Shown here one piece after another: positions 60,719 through 64,000 of a stretch of DNA of 64,000 bases (position 1 is its first letter; the number at the start of each line of letters is the position of its first letter). Origin of the DNA: Albidovulum aestuarii (GTDB lineage Bacteria; Pseudomonadota; Alphaproteobacteria; Rhodobacterales; Rhodobacteraceae); NCBI RefSeq assembly GCF_029961185.1, contig NZ_JASBQQ010000008.1:1-64000 (forward strand). Direction: 5' to 3'. The position numbers and the translations under genes were made by a program. The notes beneath the pieces were generated by a model that was not told the origin of the DNA, ran no database searches, and saw only the letters and a program-made list of their open reading frames with translations.

Positions 60719-61279
60719 ATGCACCGCACCGCATGGAACCAGATCAGAGACCTGACGAGACGGCCAATGGGTCGCAGCGGCATGTTCTGTAGTGTCCGCC
60801 TTTTGATCGTGCTGGCAATCGCGCTGGCTGTCGGGTTTGCCGGTGGCCCGCGCGTGCATGCCATGGGTGTCGCTGGAGACGCCGTGGCAATGGTGATCTG
60901 TTCGGAAGACGGTGCGCAGACGATTTATGTGAGCGCCGACGGAACCCCCGTGCCGCGTGGATCGGACTGCGCCAAGTGCCCTTTGTGCATCGCGCTTTCC
61001 GTTCCCGGCCTGATCGGGTCCGAAGCCTCGGGACATGCCCGGCTATCGCGCCGCTATCGAGGCGTTCGCCCTGCGACAATTGCCTTGCGCACACCCCGCT
61101 ACATGCGTCGGCAATCGCGGGGGCCCCCGTCCGACAAACCACAGCGACTTGATCCGGCACAGGCTGCCCCGGTGTGTATGCATCTTTCGGTAGCCGGAAC
61201 GGGCTTCATCGAAGCCGGTTCGACCGATCTTGGACCGCGCCGGACTTGCGGGCAACATTTCAAGGATGCCCGTCAATGA
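60719..61279 (+). CDS. DUF2946-like exported Cys-rich protein before nosR
   Basis: A protein of about 186 residues (ATG 60767 is an alternative start with a better signal sequence). The signal segment MFCSVRLLIVLAIALAVGFA is followed by CSEDGAQTIYVSADG and SDCAKCPLCIALSVPG, a C-x-x-C-x-x-C motif typical of DUF2946 proteins often found near copper and nos genes. The C-terminal third is Arg-rich and disordered. Its TGA overlaps the nosR ATG (ATGA at 61276), so it is coupled to nosR. It might deliver or sense copper (inference). The 60395-60718 gap shows no gene. Confidence 0.7.
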   Translation: MHRTAWNQIRDLTRRPMGRSGMFCSVRLLIVLAIALAVGFAGGPRVHAMGVAGDAVAMVICSEDGAQTIYVSADGTPVPRGSDCAKCPLCIALSVPGLIGSEASGHARLSRRYRGVRPATIALRTPRYMRRQSRGPPSDKPQRLDPAQAAPVCMHLSVAGTGFIEAGSTDLGPRRTCGQHFKDARQ

Positions 61280-63459
61280 ATTGGTTCCGAGTTCTCCTCA
61301 GCCTGACCGTTTTCTGGTTTGCCGCGCTTCCGGCGGCAGCGGAAACGGTGCTTTCCAAGTTCCTGCCCGAGATTTCAGCCGGTGCGCTCGTGCAGGGGGC
61401 CGATGGGTTCGGCGCGCCGCGGGAAGATGTTGCGGTGGCCCCCGTGCTGAAGGGCGGCGAGACCATCGGCTGGGCCTTCGTCACCAGCGATTTCGTCGGC
61501 ACGACGGGATATTCCGGCAAGCCGATCCACACGATGGTGGCCGTCGACAAGGATGCGCGGATCATCGGCGTCCAGTTGGTGAAGCATTCCGAACCCATCG
61601 TCCTGATCGGCATTCCGGATTCGAAGATGAAGGAGATGGCCGCCGGTTATGTCGGCCTTGATCTCGTCGAAGAGGCGGAATCGGGCGGCACTGCCCACGA
61701 TGTCGACATCATCTCAGGCGCGACGGTCACGGTGATGGTGATCGACGATTCCATCGTGCGGTCGGGCCTGAAGGTGGCCCGAGCGCTTGGTCTTGGCGGC
61801 CTTAGGCCTGAGGAAAAGGCCAGCGGTCCCGTCTATGAGCTCAACCCCGAGGCCACTGCCCCGCAGGGCTGGATGGAGATGGAGGGCGACGGCACGCTCC
61901 GCCGGTTGTCCCTGGATGCGGGGCAGGTCAACGGGGCCTTTGCCGCGCTTGCAGACCAGCGCGCAGCCGAACGCCCGCTGACCGTACCCGACGAGACGAC
62001 ATTCATCGAGATGCAGACGGCGCTGGTATCGGTGCCCGCGATCGGCAAAGCGATCCTCGGCGAGGCGGAATACGCCAACCTCACCGGGTGGCTGAAGCCG
62101 GGCGAGCATGCGATCGTGATCGTCGGTCGGGGCCTTTATAGCTTCAAGGGTTCGGGTTATGTGCGCGGCGGGATCTTCGACCGGATCGTGCTGATCCAAG
62201 GCGATATCTCCGTCCGGTTCCGTGACCGCATGCACAAACGCCTGATGGCGGTGGCGGCGGATGGCGCACCGGTCTTTGCTGAGACCGACATCTTCAAGAT
62301 CCCCGCCGATGCGGGCTTCGATCCGACGCAACCCTTCCGCATCCAGCTTCTGGTGCAGCGCGAGGTTGGGGCGATCGAAAAGCTCTTCACGACGTTCGAC
62401 CTCGGCTACCAACTGCCGCAATCCTACCTGCGCCCTGTTGCGGTTGCGCCGGTGGCCGAACCCTCTGCCGCCGAGGGGATTGCCGGGCAGGAGGAAAGCG
62501 CGGCGCAGGCCGAATTGTGGAAGAGGATCTGGCTGGGATCGCAGACCGAGATCGCGGTTCTCGGCGCGATGCTTTTCGTCCTGACGGCGGTTTTCTTCTT
62601 CCAGACCTGGGCCACACGGAATGCGCGGGCCTTCTTCTGGTTCCGCATCGCCTATCTGACGGCTACCCTCGTCTTCCTCGGCTGGTACGCCAACGCGCAA
62701 CTGTCGGTCGTAAACCTGATGGCCCTGTTCGGCGCGCTGGTATCGGGGTTCAGCTGGCAGGCCTTCCTGCTCGACCCGCTGACCTTCATCCTGTGGTTCT
62801 CGGTCGCTGCGGCGCTGCTTTTCTGGGGGCGGGGCGCCTATTGCGGCTGGCTTTGTCCCTTCGGCGCGCTGCAAGAGCTCATGAACCGCGCGGCCAAGGC
62901 CCTGCACATCCCGCAATGGACCCTGCCCTGGGGTCTACACGAACGGCTATGGCCGCTTAAATACATGATTTTCCTTGGTCTTTTCGGCGTATCGCTGATG
63001 AGCATCGAACAGGCCGAGCATCTGGCCGAGGTGGAGCCCTTCAAGACCGCGATCATTCTGAAATTCGTCCGCGCCTGGCCCTTTGTCGCCTATGCGGCGG
63101 CGCTCTTGATCGCGGGGCTTTTCGTCGAGCGGTTCTATTGCCGCTATCTCTGCCCGCTCGGCGCGGCTTTGGCAATTCCGGCGCGGCTGAGGATGTTCGA
63201 CTGGCTCAAGCGGTATCACGAATGCGGTCACCCCTGTCAGACCTGCGCCAATGAATGCCCGGTGCAGGCCATTCACCCGACCGGCGAGATCAATCCGAAC
63301 GAATGCGTGAACTGCCTGCATTGCCAGCTTTTGTACCAGTCCACGACCAAGTGCCCGGTCGTCATCAGGAAAGCGAAGCGGCGCGACAGCGTTGCCGCCT
63401 CGCCTGCCCCTGATCTCGGGCATCACCCCAACTCACCCAAACCACAGGCTTCCAGTTGA
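61276..63459 (+). CDS. nosR: NosR, nitrous oxide reductase regulatory/electron-transfer protein
   Basis: A 727-residue membrane flavo-iron-sulfur protein needed for N2O reductase expression and electron supply. After a signal segment, a periplasmic FMN-binding domain has the flavinylation motif SGATVTVM (Thr linkage, about residue 156). About five to six membrane helices follow from about 430, with CxxxCP motifs ([23 protein letters not shown]). The C-terminal cytoplasmic 4Fe-4S ligands are [17 protein letters not shown] and [22 protein letters not shown] 61276 overlaps the upstream gene; nosZ follows after 14 bp. Confidence 0.97.
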   Translation: MNWFRVLLSLTVFWFAALPAAAETVLSKFLPEISAGALVQGADGFGAPREDVAVAPVLKGGETIGWAFVTSDFVGTTGYSGKPIHTMVAVDKDARIIGVQLVKHSEPIVLIGIPDSKMKEMAAGYVGLDLVEEAESGGTAHDVDIISGATVTVMVIDDSIVRSGLKVARALGLGGLRPEEKASGPVYELNPEATAPQGWMEMEGDGTLRRLSLDAGQVNGAFAALADQRAAERPLTVPDETTFIEMQTALVSVPAIGKAILGEAEYANLTGWLKPGEHAIVIVGRGLYSFKGSGYVRGGIFDRIVLIQGDISVRFRDRMHKRLMAVAADGAPVFAETDIFKIPADAGFDPTQPFRIQLLVQREVGAIEKLFTTFDLGYQLPQSYLRPVAVAPVAEPSAAEGIAGQEESAAQAELWKRIWLGSQTEIAVLGAMLFVLTAVFFFQTWATRNARAFFWFRIAYLTATLVFLGWYANAQLSVVNLMALFGALVSGFSWQAFLLDPLTFILWFSVAAALLFWGRGAYCGWLCPFGALQELMNRAAKALHIPQWTLPWGLHERLWPLKYMIFLGLFGVSLMSIEQAEHLAEVEPFKTAIILKFVRAWPFVAYAAALLIAGLFVERFYCRYLCPLGAALAIPARLRMFDWLKRYHECGHPCQTCANECPVQAIHPTGEINPNECVNCLHCQLLYQSTTKCPVVIRKAKRRDSVAASPAPDLGHHPNSPKPQASS

Positions 63460-63473
63460 AAGGAGTCCATACC

Positions 63474-64000
63474 ATGACAGAACAACTGAAATCAGGCTTC
63501 AGCCGCCGGGCATTGCTTGGCGCAACAGCGGGCGGCGCGGCAATCGCCGGAGGGCTTGGCGGACGTCTCGCGCTGACCGGCGGCGCCATTGGCGCGGCCA
63601 CGCTGGCCGGCACCAAAACCGCGAACGCGGCCGAGGCGGCCAATGTCGCACCGGGCCAGCTTGACGAATATTACGGTTTCTGGTCGTCGGGCCAGACCGG
63701 CGAGATGCGCATTCTCGGCATTCCGTCGATGCGTGAACTGATGCGGGTTCCGGTCTTCAACATCTGCTCGGCCACCGGCTGGGGGATCACCAATGAATCG
63801 AAGAAGATCCTGACCGAGGGCCTGACCGAGAAGACCAAGAAGTACCTCGCCGCGAACGGGCTGGAATTCCCGCGAAACGGCGACCTGCACCACGTCCACA
63901 TGTCCTTCACCGAAGGCAAATATGACGGGCGGTTCCTGTTCATGAACGACAAGGCCAACACGCGGGTCGCCCGTGTGCGTGGCGACGTCATGAAATGCGA
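63474..64000 (+). CDS. nosZ: NosZ, nitrous oxide reductase (5' part; runs off window)
   Basis: First 175 codons of the periplasmic copper enzyme that reduces N2O to N2. A twin-arginine signal ([19 protein letters not shown]) is followed by [21 protein letters not shown] and the propeller segments [19 protein letters not shown] and [20 protein letters not shown]; the two His of DLHHVHMS are CuZ ligand positions in known enzymes. ATG 63474 follows AAAGGAGT. Clade I type is suggested by the Tat signal and the nosR neighbour. Confidence 0.96.
   Translation, partial: MTEQLKSGFSRRALLGATAGGAAIAGGLGGRLALTGGAIGAATLAGTKTANAAEAANVAPGQLDEYYGFWSSGQTGEMRILGIPSMRELMRVPVFNICSATGWGITNESKKILTEGLTEKTKKYLAANGLEFPRNGDLHHVHMSFTEGKYDGRFLFMNDKANTRVARVRGDVMKC

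Overview
This GC-rich window, with dense, often overlapping operons, looks like an alphaproteobacterium of the Rhodobacterales (Rhodobacteraceae/Paracoccaceae). The basis is gene content: polyamine-type ABC systems beside dimethylglycine-dehydrogenase-like enzymes, a YjbF/YjbH pair, a gamma-glutamyl cassette with a TRAP transporter, and an aminotransferase-ftsK pair next to a nos cluster. This placement is inference; no rRNA or other phylogenetic marker is present. I saw no tRNA, rRNA or CRISPR array.

Left part, about 1-41 kb, accessory in character. It opens with the end of a heavy-metal P-type ATPase coupled to a VIT1-type metal transporter. Next is an N-methyl-amine catabolic locus (trimethylamine/dimethylglycine-type flavoprotein, TetR regulator, FAD/GcvT demethylating dehydrogenase) with a polyamine-type ABC transporter in which the ATPase and first permease each carry an in-frame stop. 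A stress or xenobiotic block follows (TetR with three operator-like palindromes, NTF2-like, flavin-fold and AraC proteins, an exported cysteine hydrolase, a YHS protein, a CadC/TPR regulator, an ABM-like protein, GFA, a DMT exporter). After it come a second, intact PotABCD-like operon; a nucleobase or pterin-like uptake operon (adenine deaminase, ABC transporter with a fused double permease, 5-FCL-like protein) under an RpiR regulator; an orphan tyrosine recombinase; and a polar-amino-acid ABC operon resembling ectoine ehu/eut clusters, whose binding-protein gene is stopped in frame. A dispersed intergenic repeat family occurs at least seven times here and was not seen to the right of 41.7 kb.

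Right part, about 42-64 kb. YjbF/YjbH envelope genes are followed by a seven-gene minus-strand operon with a divergent RpiR regulator: N-formylglutamate amidohydrolase, TRAP QMP, glutamine-synthetase-like ligase, aldehyde dehydrogenase and iron alcohol dehydrogenase. This set fits gamma-glutamylation, two oxidation steps and release for an amino alcohol or amine. Then come an orphan BrnA-like antitoxin, a small defence cassette, ftsK, a PLP aminotransferase, a DUF2946-like protein, nosR and the start of nosZ.

The most interesting element is the defence cassette at 54.5-56.3 kb, bounded by inverted REP-like repeats. It holds an Abi_2 (AbiD/AbiF-type) gene with a HEPN-like R-x4-H motif. Directly upstream, on the same strand, is a strongly structured segment of three consecutive stem-loops, including a 50-bp perfect palindrome, ending in an intrinsic terminator. 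This looks like a discrete ncRNA partnered with the Abi protein. A small coiled-coil/winged-helix protein is divergent on the other side.
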